Source: Polaromonas sp. YR568
Lineage (GTDB): Bacteria > Pseudomonadota > Gammaproteobacteria > Burkholderiales > Burkholderiaceae_C
Direction: 5' to 3'
Assembly (NCBI GenBank): GCA_945878995.1
Contig: CAMCUN010000039.1
Span: 1 to 34,609 of the forward strand
Length of the DNA stretch: 34,609 nt
Part shown: one piece after another, positions 7,948 through 16,376 of the stretch
How the letters are laid out: every line of letters starts with the position of its first letter
Numbering within the stretch: the stretch's first letter is position 1
Position numbers and translations under genes: made by a program
The notes under the pieces: model-generated
The model's database searches: none
What the model saw: only the letters and a program-made list of their open reading frames with translations
Told to the model about the DNA's origin: nothing

Positions 7948-9324
7948 TTAACGCACTCCTGAGCCAGCCAAACCCTCCGGTGAGAAGAAAGTCTCAGGCT
8001 GGGAGGGGGTAACGATCCACCCGCCCGTATCGGTGACGTCCTGCTGGCGGGAGTAATTGCCAGTGGCGAGGTCGTAGGTCACCCATTCATCCGTAGAATG
8101 GCCTTGTGTCTCGTACAAGGTAATCGGGAGAGAGTGCGTGACACGGTAGATGGCTCCAGTCGAGTCATAGTTATCCGACATACCCACTCCAGGCAGGTCT
8201 TCGTCCCAATAAAGGGTTCGCCTCGGGTAGGCGTTACGCTTACCTTCTTTGAGCGCTGCCTCCACCACCCACACCCGATGCAGTTCCCAGCGCATACAGT
8301 CTGGATTCAAATGGTTTTTGGTCTTCATCGCCACCTTGCTCGGGCACTGTGAGGCATCGCGAATTCGATAAGTGTTGTAGGGAATGTATATTTCTTTTTT
8401 CCCGATCAGCTTGAAGTTGTAACGATCCAGGGATCCGTACCAGACAGCAGCTTCATCGACATTTCCTGCGCCACCACCGGTTGGACTTGGCGTGTCATAA
8501 GAGATGTCAGGAGCCAGTTTCACACGGCGCTGCCCGGGAAGATAGGAGTACGCTTTTCTACTGGAATTGACCATGTCCACCGGGTCCAAAACAATCAGTT
8601 TCTCTCCCGCCTTTCGGGCGGGATCGCTGAAATCAATTCGTATTTTTTCGTAAGGCTCATTGAGCGCAACGGGGGTTGTTTTCTTGGGGTCATAGATGGG
8701 GTAATGAATCCACATCTTCCCGATGCCTGTCAGGGTCACATTTCCGTTGGTGTCAACGACCCTCCCAGCCATTCCCTCAGACTCGAGGTTTTGAGCGTCA
8801 AATTTCCACAAGCGATTCCACATGACTTCACTGCCAGTCTTGGGAAAAGGAAAGGGAAAGCCGGCAAAGCAATTGACCAGCTGAAGCCCGTCACCCGCTG
8901 TTTTGCACTGCGAGGTATTTTTACGGGTGTTGTCCAGCACGAACTGGGGATAATTGGCCGTGCGGTGGCTCTGGTAAACATCCATGCGATATGTTGGATA
9001 TTTTTTGAGCATCTGCTTTTGCCCCTCGCTGAGTTTGTCAGCATGCTTGTCCACATTCTTGGCGTCAATGGAAAAAAGTGGCTTCTCTGCTGCAAAGGGG
9101 TCAGGACGGATGCCTGGCTTGGCCGGGTTGTAACTGGCAGGAGGCTTGATGGGGCCGGTGTAAGCAGGAATGGTTCCTTCCCGGTTTCCGGCTTTTTCAG
9201 CACCCCAGGGTGTCAAGCTGACCCCCAGTTGGGCTATTTCTTCGGCCGTGGCCGCAGCATAGGCAGGGTAAGCCACTGCGAGCGCGGCGACTGCCGCGAT
9301 GATTTTGATCTGAAAATGCTTCAT
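7948..9324 (-). CDS. DUF1329 family periplasmic/outer-membrane-associated protein
   Basis: 458 residues, the usual family length. A signal peptide (MKHFQIKIIAAVAALAVAYP, cleavage after AYAA) is followed by the family's opening EEIAQLG...LTPWGAEKAGN and a later PGQRRVKLAPDISYDTP segment. DUF1329 has a LolA/LolB-like fold and may carry a lipophilic molecule across the periplasm; that function is inferred from fold, not shown. AGGAG lies 7 bases before ATG. It lies 115 bases upstream of the Ycf48-like gene and 203 bases downstream of the DUF1302 gene, on the same strand. Confidence 0.93.
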   Translation of the reverse strand: MKHFQIKIIAAVAALAVAYPAYAAATAEEIAQLGVSLTPWGAEKAGNREGTIPAYTGPIKPPASYNPAKPGIRPDPFAAEKPLFSIDAKNVDKHADKLSEGQKQMLKKYPTYRMDVYQSHRTANYPQFVLDNTRKNTSQCKTAGDGLQLVNCFAGFPFPFPKTGSEVMWNRLWKFDAQNLESEGMAGRVVDTNGNVTLTGIGKMWIHYPIYDPKKTTPVALNEPYEKIRIDFSDPARKAGEKLIVLDPVDMVNSSRKAYSYLPGQRRVKLAPDISYDTPSPTGGGAGNVDEAAVWYGSLDRYNFKLIGKKEIYIPYNTYRIRDASQCPSKVAMKTKNHLNPDCMRWELHRVWVVEAALKEGKRNAYPRRTLYWDEDLPGVGMSDNYDSTGAIYRVTHSLPITLYETQGHSTDEWVTYDLATGNYSRQQDVTDTGGWIVTPSQPETFFSPEGLAGSGVR

Positions 9325-9527
9325 TGGTATCTCCTAAATTTCTTTGACTGACTTTTCAACACTGACCCGTAAAGTGCGTTAAATACACCTAAATTTCTTT
9401 CGTATATCTGTTCGCTTTTCTGGCAAGTTCACTTAGGCACTTGAGTGCTGAGGATGGAATCGGTCCAGCAGCAACCGGGCGCCCTCTGCGTGCTGATCGG
9501 ATTTGAGTGCAGGTTCCCGGGTAATCA

Positions 9528-11198
9528 TTAAAATGTGGTTTTTAAGGTCAAAGACAGCCAGCCCCTGTCCTTCAATACGCCATTGGAGCTGCCGCTAGCA
9601 ATTCCAACTGGACTGATGCCAGGGGTCGCGGCATACGGGTTTGGAGCCTCAACCAAAGTACCGAAATAGTCGCGGTAGGCCAGGTCAATCTTGTATTGAC
9701 CCTTGTATTCGGCGCCCACGCCAATGCTCCAGGAACCGTCGTTCTTCACCCCACCAGCAGGTCCAATCGGTGAATTGCCGCTGAGCCCTCGCGAGTAGTT
9801 CATGGGAAGCGTCAAGTCGATGGAGGGAAACACTTGGAACCAGGTGGGCGTGAATGCCAGTGACATACCCAGGGATGATTTGGTAGCACAACCCGTCCGG
9901 CGTTCGGCGCCAGTGTTTTCACAACTGTCGAACAAGGCCACCGAATCGGCATTGACCTTGTCGAGTTTGGTGAAAGTGGCTTCAGCAAGCAAGGTTGCAG
10001 AGTCAAACAAGGGCGTTTTGCCCACATAGGCCAGGGCATTGACCAAGCCCGTCCAACTGTCACCACGAGCGATTTTTTGTTGTCCTCCTTTGTTCTGAAG
10101 AGCCGCGTTTTGGCGATGCACCAACTCAGCACCCACAGCCACACCAGCGACGGATTTGGCCAGACTCACCCCCATCAGCTTTACTTCTTTCGCATAGGCG
10201 TTGTAAAGCCCAGTACTGCCCGCCAATACAGAAGGAGCTACGTCATCAAATCTTCGGACGTAAAAGCCGACGGTACTATCGATGGGCTCAACCTGTCCTT
10301 TCATCATCAGACCATAGCTACCCTTGTTCTTCGGAACAGCATTGGGGCCAGTCTTTAAGTTGCCGAGGTAAGGGATAGCAACTCCGGGGGCAGGTTTAAG
10401 AGTCGTTCCCCCTTGGAACAAGAAATCTGCGGCTGTGAAATAGGTCCCGCCTTCATAAAAGCGGGTGGGCGCCCATTCCAGAGGAAGCTGGGCGGCCATG
10501 GACAGTTTTGGATTGATCTGGAAATGAGCTGAAATTTGCTTGGTGGGCAAAAACAGTTCTTTGGCATCAATTCCGGGGGTGGCCACACCCTTTCTCAAGT
10601 CCAAGGGACTCTGCCCATAGGACACTCCATGGATGGGAGAAAACAGGGATTCGCCCCAGTACAAGGTGTGCTTGCCCGCCTTCAAGCTCAAAGGCATGTC
10701 ATCAAAATTGATGCGGGTGAATACAAAGGCATCGAGCAACTCGCCTGATTGCGTGTAATAGCGCGATACAGTGTTGGGAAATCGGTTGTTCGGATAGGCC
10801 GTGCCCAATCCAGCCGCCTGGTAGGCAGGATTGCCACGGACTTTTTTGTCATAGGCGGCATCCTTCCAGGCGGCCGCAGACAACCGAAATCCGTGGTAGT
10901 TTTTGTATACCACGTCAAATTCGCTGAGCAAATCGATGCGGTTGGTGACCAAGTCTCCTTTATTAAAGCCATATTCACCAGCTTGGTAGACCCAGGTGTC
11001 AGCAATCCTTCTGTCGCGGTCTTCCATGCGCAAGCCCGCGTTGTATTTGACAGTGTTATCGAATCGGACTTCTACGTCTTCATTACCAGTATCTAATTTG
11101 AAGGCCTGCGCTTGCCCGGCCAATAGTGTCGCCGCGGTCGCGGCAAGCAAAGTCAATACAGGACGGATGCTTCGATCGATCAAATTTTTATTTTTCAT
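9528..11198 (-). CDS. DUF1302 family outer-membrane protein
   Basis: 556-residue protein with a signal peptide (cleavage near GQAQA|FKLDTG) and many alternating amphipathic strands ending in a C-terminal Phe (SLTLKTTF), as expected of an outer-membrane beta-barrel. DUF1302 proteins occur with DUF1329 proteins in hydrocarbon, steroid and terpenoid degraders, where they are thought to take part in uptake of hydrophobic substrates. AGGAG lies 6 bases before ATG. It is 54 bases downstream of the GST gene on the same strand. The 203-base gap after it has no gene. Confidence 0.93.
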   Translation of the reverse strand: MKNKNLIDRSIRPVLTLLAATAATLLAGQAQAFKLDTGNEDVEVRFDNTVKYNAGLRMEDRDRRIADTWVYQAGEYGFNKGDLVTNRIDLLSEFDVVYKNYHGFRLSAAAWKDAAYDKKVRGNPAYQAAGLGTAYPNNRFPNTVSRYYTQSGELLDAFVFTRINFDDMPLSLKAGKHTLYWGESLFSPIHGVSYGQSPLDLRKGVATPGIDAKELFLPTKQISAHFQINPKLSMAAQLPLEWAPTRFYEGGTYFTAADFLFQGGTTLKPAPGVAIPYLGNLKTGPNAVPKNKGSYGLMMKGQVEPIDSTVGFYVRRFDDVAPSVLAGSTGLYNAYAKEVKLMGVSLAKSVAGVAVGAELVHRQNAALQNKGGQQKIARGDSWTGLVNALAYVGKTPLFDSATLLAEATFTKLDKVNADSVALFDSCENTGAERRTGCATKSSLGMSLAFTPTWFQVFPSIDLTLPMNYSRGLSGNSPIGPAGGVKNDGSWSIGVGAEYKGQYKIDLAYRDYFGTLVEAPNPYAATPGISPVGIASGSSNGVLKDRGWLSLTLKTTF

Positions 11199-11252
11199 TT
11201 TGTCTCCTTTTGCTTGTTTGATGAAAATGGTTCGCTTTCGAAATTACTCTGT

Positions 11253-11870
11253 CTACGCGGTAGCCAGCGCACTGGGACGACTTGCCACGCGCTCACGCCA
11301 CTTGACCAAGTGGGTATTGGCCGGATCCAAGCCCTGCCCCACCAGTCCACCGAACTCAATAAAGGCAAAAAGCAGCAAATCGGCCATCGTTAGCCTGTTG
11401 CCCGCTAGGAATATCTTGTCGCTGAGTTGCTGATTGGTGAAGGCAAGCCCTTCAGCGGCAGTCAGCTTTAACTCCTCTGCAACTTTGGGCAGGCAACGCA
11501 CCCTGTCTTTGAAAAGCTCGAATCCCTCTGCGGCACGAAATCCTGCAGTCATTGGCTGCACAACTGCATGTTCAATGCGCCGAGTCAACATGCGGGTTGC
11601 TGCTCTTTCCTCGGCAGTGCTACCGATGAGAGCGTGCTGGGGATAAAATTCTTCGATGTACTCGCAGATCGCCACGGTTTCAGAGATTGCCACGCCGTTA
11701 TCGAGTATCAACACAGGGGTCGTTCCGGTCGGGTTGATCGCCAAAAATGGGGCCAAGCGATTTTGGCCAGCGATGATGTCGACTTGCTCCTGCGGCAGTT
11801 CCACGCCTTTTTCAAGCAAGAACATCCGAACAAAGCGGGGGTTGGGTCCCAATGACGTATATAACTTCAT
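11253..11870 (-). CDS. Glutathione S-transferase family protein
   Basis: 205-residue cytosolic GST. The N-terminal thioredoxin-like half has the cis-Pro/GSH-binding segment (NPTGTTPVL) and the ISETVAICEYIEE stretch; the C-terminal helical half contains LTMADLLLFAFIE, the usual N-capping box region. ATG 11870 was chosen over an upstream in-frame start at 11915 because it gives the normal MKLYTS beginning and has AGAAGG 8 bases before it. The gene begins 13 bases after the SDR stop. GSTs in catabolic operons may open epoxides, dehalogenate, isomerise or protect from electrophiles; which applies here is unknown. Confidence 0.92.
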   Translation of the reverse strand: MKLYTSLGPNPRFVRMFLLEKGVELPQEQVDIIAGQNRLAPFLAINPTGTTPVLILDNGVAISETVAICEYIEEFYPQHALIGSTAEERAATRMLTRRIEHAVVQPMTAGFRAAEGFELFKDRVRCLPKVAEELKLTAAEGLAFTNQQLSDKIFLAGNRLTMADLLLFAFIEFGGLVGQGLDPANTHLVKWRERVASRPSALATA

Positions 11871-11883
11871 GATCAGAGCCTTC

Positions 11884-12642
11884 TCAGAACTGCACGCGCT
11901 TGGTATATCCACCATCGATCACCACATTTGAGCCAGTGATATACGAGGCCCGAGGGCTGCCCAAGAAAGCAATCACATTGGCCACATCAGCCGGTGCGCC
12001 GAAGCGGCCGAGCGGCATCTCGGACAGGGTTTTGTTATACAAATCCGGCATGGCTTCCTTGATCGTGGCCCAATTGCCACCAGGGTATGAAACAGGCCCT
12101 GGGCACACGGTATTGACCCGAATATTCTTTGAAGCCCACAACTGAGACAGTTGTTTGCCGTATGTGATGACGGCAGCCTTGATGGCGTTAAAAGCTTGTG
12201 GGTAGATGAAGGTTTCCAGGGCCGCCGTGCTTGACATGAGGATCACAGAAGCATTGCCGGATGCCTCCAGTGCTGGCTGCAGCGTTTCACAGCCTGTCAC
12301 AGCACCCATCATGTCCAGTCTGACTGTGAGCTCCCAATCCATGGTGCCTTGTGCGCCGGAGGAACTGGCGTTGTGAATGAAAATGTCACAACCTCCAAGT
12401 CGTTCTGCGGCCGACAGCAGCCAAGCCTTGTAGGCATTGCTGTCGTTCATATCGAAGGCCTCACCAATCACCTTGCCACCCAGCTTGCCCAGTTGCAGCA
12501 CGGTATCTGTGACACGTTTTTGGTCGCGTGAAAAAAAGGCAATGTCACAGCCTTCGGCTGCAAAGATATCGAGTGCTGCGCGGCCAATGCCACGACTGCC
12601 TCCATTGATAATGACTTTTTTACCCTTTAAATCCAAATCCAT
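11884..12642 (-). CDS. SDR-family protein with Tyr-to-Phe change at the catalytic position
   Basis: 252-residue SDR fold protein: nucleotide-binding GGSRGIG at 14-20, NASSSG at 91-96, Ser137/Ser138 at the usual catalytic Ser site, and a C-terminal ITGSNVVIDGGYTK. The YxxxK motif reads FNAIK (residues 151-155), so the catalytic Tyr is Phe while Lys is kept. The codon is TTT in the reading strand, so this is not a frame effect. Tyr147 is nearby but four residues off. It may bind NAD(P) without ordinary dehydrogenase activity or use another acid. AGGAG lies 7 bases before ATG. It sits between the ThuA-like and GST genes in the operon. Confidence 0.92.
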   Translation of the reverse strand: MDLDLKGKKVIINGGSRGIGRAALDIFAAEGCDIAFFSRDQKRVTDTVLQLGKLGGKVIGEAFDMNDSNAYKAWLLSAAERLGGCDIFIHNASSSGAQGTMDWELTVRLDMMGAVTGCETLQPALEASGNASVILMSSTAALETFIYPQAFNAIKAAVITYGKQLSQLWASKNIRVNTVCPGPVSYPGGNWATIKEAMPDLYNKTLSEMPLGRFGAPADVANVIAFLGSPRASYITGSNVVIDGGYTKRVQF

Positions 12643-12702
12643 GATCGTCTCCTAGTTTTTGTTTGTCATTGCGTTTCTCTGTGGTCGCCGCCGGTCATCG
12701 GG

Positions 12703-13461
12703 TCAGGCTGCCTTTGCCCAACTCAATCCGCGTCTTAACAGCTCATAAAAAACCGGCTTCTCCCACGCACAGCGCTGGACATCGGGCCAGTTAGCCATCA
12801 GCGGGCGCATGTCGTGGTGCCCCCGGCAATGACCCAGCGTCAGATAAAGCACCGCACCTTGACCGAGTGGGCGCAGATACATCACTGGGTGGCGCGCATA
12901 TTCCCAGTTTGAACGTACAAAGCCCGCCGCCTCGCCCTCGAACTCCGTATCTAGGAGCACATGCAAATCGGCATGTTGCTCCGACAAATACAGTTCATCG
13001 ACCACATCAAAGGGCTCAATGCCTTGGACCAACTCATGAGCCGCATCGGCAATATCCACGCGATAGGTGCCCACTGGTGGGTGTGCGATAAATTGCGTTC
13101 CCAGTACCTCCATCAGCCTGGGCGCCAATAAAGGCGAGTCAACCAGCCCGTTGTCCAGGAAACGCAGAATTGAGTTAGTGCCGTGCAGCGCATACCAGCG
13201 GCCACCCTGATTAATCCAATTGTGAAGCGCCTCCTGCTGCTCCTGGCTTGGGAGAACATCGCAGGTGTACGTCACAATGAACTGCGCGGAGCAAATAGCA
13301 TCTAAGTTAGCGTAATCTTCGAACACCCTTACCCGGACGTTCTCGTCCTCACCCAGAAGCTTCAGAAGCTCCAATCGTGCGAAGTCAATATCATGGTATT
13401 TACCCGATGCGATAAGCACGCAATCGATGGCCTGAGAAACGGCGGCGTTAGAGGGTGTCAT
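12703..13461 (-). CDS. ThuA-like (class I glutamine amidotransferase-fold) protein
   Basis: 252 residues resembling the ThuA/trehalose-utilisation family, a flavodoxin-like or amidotransferase-like fold. Recognisable pieces are the start AIDCVLIASGKYHD, GGRWYALHG (near 87-95), DELYLSEQ, and the late HPVMYLRPLGQGAVLYLTLGH. Its chemistry is unsettled; relatives act in sugar or keto-sugar metabolism and some lie in catabolic clusters. The start is uncertain: ATG 13461 gives the usual N-terminus but has a weak Shine-Dalgarno, and a GTG at 13509 would add 16 residues. It is probably the first gene of the minus-strand operon that ends with the MMPL exporter. Confidence 0.83.
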   Translation of the reverse strand: MTPSNAAVSQAIDCVLIASGKYHDIDFARLELLKLLGEDENVRVRVFEDYANLDAICSAQFIVTYTCDVLPSQEQQEALHNWINQGGRWYALHGTNSILRFLDNGLVDSPLLAPRLMEVLGTQFIAHPPVGTYRVDIADAAHELVQGIEPFDVVDELYLSEQHADLHVLLDTEFEGEAAGFVRSNWEYARHPVMYLRPLGQGAVLYLTLGHCRGHHDMRPLMANWPDVQRCAWEKPVFYELLRRGLSWAKAA

Positions 13462-13802
13462 TGAGTCCAACCCAACAAGCAGCCGGTCCCAATGATGCTG
13501 TAGGAGCACTGGAAGATATTCATTTGATGGATATTATTTTTGTAAACGCTAAAAATACGGCTAATACTTTTGATGGCCGACTTGGTGGGGCGAGTGACAT
13601 CATTGCGACTTCCGGCCAACGCATGGCAATCACCTTGCTTGGCTGCTGTCGCATTGCTCTCGCACCGACTGGTTCTACTGCTCACTTGGCTTGACCTCTA
13701 TTAATGGCTTCTTGGTTGATGTTCTTTCCCAATGGCTTTTAGTTTCTGCCAAGCTTGGCGGCTAAACAACTACCGTTTTATGCAGGGTCTGATCTAGTCC
13801 GT

Positions 13803-13815
13803 ATCTGAATCAGAT
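13803..13815. promoter_or_regulatory. Perfect 13-base palindrome, possible operator
   Basis: ATCTGAATCAGAT is a perfect dyad around a central A, with a related TCTGATC 13 bases upstream of it. It lies about 340 bases upstream of the first gene of the minus-strand operon, in a stretch that changes to AT-rich DNA. It could be a binding site for a regulator such as the LuxR-type protein, but no second copy was found by eye. Confidence 0.2.
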
Positions 13816-13983
13816 CAAAAACCTCGTAACAATTCAGGTCTGTTTACCCGTTCCCTTCTGGAGATAATTTAAATATTGTTATAACTTTTCCCAGGAAAAC
13901 CCTTGCTTGCATATTTTTTAATTATTTATCTCTGATATTATTAATTTTTGTTATCTTTGGCCCAGATCGGTTTTTAAAGCTCA

Positions 13984-14034
13984 GGGGCCGCCTGCCTTCG
14001 GCCCCAAAAGACGCCATCTATCGCTGATGGCGTC
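13984..14034. repeat. Two tandem perfect hairpins
   Basis: Hairpin one pairs GGGGCCG (13984-13990) with CGGCCCC (13999-14005). Hairpin two pairs GACGCCATC (14010-14018) with GATGGCGTC (14026-14034) around a 7-base loop. They are 4 bases apart. There is no T-run on either side, so they are not typical intrinsic terminators. They mark the junction between AT-rich and GC-rich parts of the spacer and may be the end of an old element or a dispersed structured repeat. Confidence 0.5.
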
Positions 14035-14633
14035 GCACCGTTCACACACCGAGCCAAGGCAAAGCTCAGCGTGAATTCAAAGCCCAGCCCGGCGAGCAAG
14101 CTTCTCTGCTTTTGTGGGCACTGGTCGGCTTTAAGAATCCCTGACGGCGCCCTTCAGGGTCGTCCGATTGGCCCGCTCGCAAGAAAGCGACTGATCGCTC
14201 TACGACCCAGCGAAGCCGTACTGCACGGCACGCCTGAGTCGTGTTTGCATGCCGCGATCCATGGCGGCGGGAGCAGTTCCACCAGGGCTGACGCAGCAAG
14301 CTCGGCGCGCCTTGCAAGACGCACCAGAAGGGGGCAAAGGCAGATGACTGTGGGCCTTGGCAAGGGCATTGCTCAGATCAGAGTCCGTGCACTGAAATCA
14401 ATTCGGCCGCCGCAGTCGCGACCCTGCTCGGAAACCTAACTTCACCCTGGGCTTTGAAGCGGTCCGAGCGCTGCGATGGAGGGTCGCGATGCCGTCAGCC
14501 CCCGCTCTTGGAAGGCAGCAAACCACACTGGGTCAGCTCGGGGAAGAGCTTTTTGGGGGAGGCCGCCTCCTCATGGCCGGCACAGCACCCGCGCTGACTG
14601 TGGCTACGGCGGTTCAAGCCAGCACTGCTGCGT

Positions 14634-15809
14634 TCACAACTGCGGCTTGGGCCGCTGAGGATCTTCCGCCAAGTAGTAATCCACCCAGTTGTGAAAGTAC
14701 TGGTTGCCGCGCTCATTGCGGCCGAACTTGACGTGCGAGCGAGCGCCCGACTCCAGCCCTTTTTGCACTTTTAAGCCGACCTGGTAGTCCTCTTTGTCCA
14801 CCACATCGCGCAACCAATCGATCATCTGCTCAAGCTTGACTCGGTCCTCGTCGTTGGCCGGCGCGCTGCGGCTGATGAAATGCAGCACGGTGCGATTTTT
14901 ATCGGGCGTCGGACCTGGAATGAGCTGCGCAATCTGGGTGATCTCTGGGGCCACGAAGATCGAGACGTTGGGAAAGAGCAGGCGGACGAAGTCGTAGCCG
15001 TCGTTCTCGTGCTGCCACCAATCGTTAGCCGGAACACCACGCAACTTGCCGATGCTGCGCTGCGGAAAGCCGACCAACAGATGCGGCCCGTGGGCCTCGA
15101 AATGCATCACGTTGGAGTAGGTGCGCGGGTTGATGGTCTCCGGGTGGGCGGCGGCGAAGTGATAGCCCTCAAGATAGCCGTCGTAGGCCACCTTCCAATT
15201 GGCGCCAAAGACTTCGCGCGTGCCGCAGAAATGCCAGTCCTGAAAATTCAGGCGCTCGACGTCTTTGATCATTCCGCCAAGAAACCGATCGAAGTCGACC
15301 CTCACCCCTGGAGTCAGCACCGCAAATATCAGCCCTCCACGCTCATGAACAGGCAACTGGGTCAGGCCATGATCATTGAGGTCGGTGGCACCGAATTTCT
15401 TCAGGCCGGTAATTCCCTTGGCGCGACCGTCACTGGCGTAAGCCCAGCCGTGGTAACGGCAGGTGAAATGAGTGCAATTGCCGCGCCCTTCCTGCGCCAC
15501 CAGCATGCCGCGGTGGGTACACACATTGAGCATGGCACGGACACTTCCATCTTCCAAGCGGGTGATGAGCAGTGGCTTGCCAAGCAGCTCGACAGCCTTG
15601 TAGTCCCCTGAGTGGGGCAGTTCCACAGACAGGGCCACCAAAATCGGTAGGCGCTTGAAGATGAGCTCCATCTCGCGCTCCCAGATGCTGGGGTCTGTGT
15701 AGGCGCGAGATGGCACAGACAAGGTCGATGCCGCCTGATCTGTGCGCTCGCTTTCGACATAGTCGAGCATTTTCGTGACGATTTGGTTGTATTGCTCGGG
15801 GATGTTCAT
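14634..15809 (-). CDS. Rieske non-heme iron oxygenase, alpha subunit
   Basis: 391-residue catalytic subunit of a ring-hydroxylating or demethylating oxygenase. The [2Fe-2S] Rieske ligands are Cys97/His99 and Cys117/His120 (CTHRG...CRYHGW). The mononuclear iron site is seen in DGYLEGYHFAAAH with His217 and His222; the third carboxylate is expected at the DKED segment (338-341), just before the QVGLKVQKGLESG stretch typical of the family. No beta subunit, ferredoxin or reductase gene is adjacent, so electrons must come from elsewhere. It is divergent from the ABM/P450 pair across 149 bases. The Shine-Dalgarno is weak. Substrate unknown; an aromatic or polycyclic compound is likely. Confidence 0.93.
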   Translation of the reverse strand: MNIPEQYNQIVTKMLDYVESERTDQAASTLSVPSRAYTDPSIWEREMELIFKRLPILVALSVELPHSGDYKAVELLGKPLLITRLEDGSVRAMLNVCTHRGMLVAQEGRGNCTHFTCRYHGWAYASDGRAKGITGLKKFGATDLNDHGLTQLPVHERGGLIFAVLTPGVRVDFDRFLGGMIKDVERLNFQDWHFCGTREVFGANWKVAYDGYLEGYHFAAAHPETINPRTYSNVMHFEAHGPHLLVGFPQRSIGKLRGVPANDWWQHENDGYDFVRLLFPNVSIFVAPEITQIAQLIPGPTPDKNRTVLHFISRSAPANDEDRVKLEQMIDWLRDVVDKEDYQVGLKVQKGLESGARSHVKFGRNERGNQYFHNWVDYYLAEDPQRPKPQL

Positions 15810-15958
15810 GGTTTTACGGCAATGGGATGCGGTGGACGATTTTTATTGTTGACCAACCGCCCCTTAAGCACACCCGCCCTTTAGGGTAGGTTCGCGCCAG
15901 GGTCATTTTTCTCATAATCGCCAGCTCGTCTTCAGCACCGCTTCCCAAGGAATTTGCC
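15810..15958. promoter_or_regulatory. Divergent intergenic region between Rieske and ABM/P450 genes
   Basis: 149 bases separate the two start codons, so promoters for both directions should lie here. AAGGA precedes the ABM start with a good spacing. A small inverted repeat CCCTTTAGGG lies at about 15880-15890. No pair of -35/-10 boxes could be named with confidence. Confidence 0.35.
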
Positions 15959-16258
15959 ATGCTCGCCATACTCGCCAAAATTGTTCTTGAACCCAGCTCG
16001 GTGACGCCTTACCTGAAGGCAGCCGAGTCGATTCTGCCGACCACTCGCCGTGAAGCTGGCTGCAGCCATTACGCCTTCGCACGCTGTGTGGAAAACCCCG
16101 ATGTGATTTGGATCACCGAAGAATGGGAGTCGGAGCAGGCTCTCCAAGATCACCTGAAATCACCGCATATCACCGCCTTTCTTGATGACATTAAGAGCAT
16201 GGGCGTGCGCTCGGTCGAGGTGCGCAAATACTCGGTCTCAGCGGTCGGTGGCCTGTAG
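15959..16258 (+). CDS. ABM-fold small protein, copy 2 (putative quinol monooxygenase)
   Basis: 99-residue antibiotic-biosynthesis-monooxygenase domain, typically a homodimer that oxidises quinol-like or polycyclic aromatic substrates without a cofactor, or detoxifies them. The family pattern EAGCSHYAFARCVENP (about 37-52) followed by WITEEWESEQALQDHLKSPH (about 56-75) is intact, unlike copy 1 at 3303-3569. AAGGA lies 7 bases before ATG. It is followed by the P450 gene after 118 bases on the same strand, probably co-transcribed. A role next to the P450 in handling an oxidised ring product is an inference. Confidence 0.88.
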   Translation: MLAILAKIVLEPSSVTPYLKAAESILPTTRREAGCSHYAFARCVENPDVIWITEEWESEQALQDHLKSPHITAFLDDIKSMGVRSVEVRKYSVSAVGGL

Positions 16259-16376
16259 CGCCCCATGTAGCGCTGTGCGCTTCATTTGCGATGAAAGCCA
16301 AAGGCATCACGGGTATGAGGCTGCTCACGCAGCCGCGTCATGCCGGACGGTCAAACCTGAGAACGGAGTCGATTCA

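Larger units (their letters stand above)
13462..14633. other. Gene-free spacer between ThuA-like operon and Rieske gene
   Basis: About 1.17 kb without a convincing gene. The left part (13850-13960) is strongly AT-rich and likely contains the promoter of the minus-strand operon. The right part (14040-14630) is GC-rich with several overlapping open frames on both strands, none with a recognisable family, start signal or consistent codon pattern. It may be a degraded mobile or repeated element. The tandem hairpins at 13984-14034 separate the two compositional halves. Confidence 0.5.

Noticed and set aside
14071..14731. Overlapping plus- and minus-strand frames possibly coding a small protein or transposase
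   Set aside because: No recognisable transposase residues, mixed codon use, and competing frames on both strands; kept only as gene-free spacer.
16182..16376. Upstream extension of the P450 frame
   Set aside because: It overlaps the ABM gene and lacks P450 similarity; ATG 16377 with GGAG is a better start.
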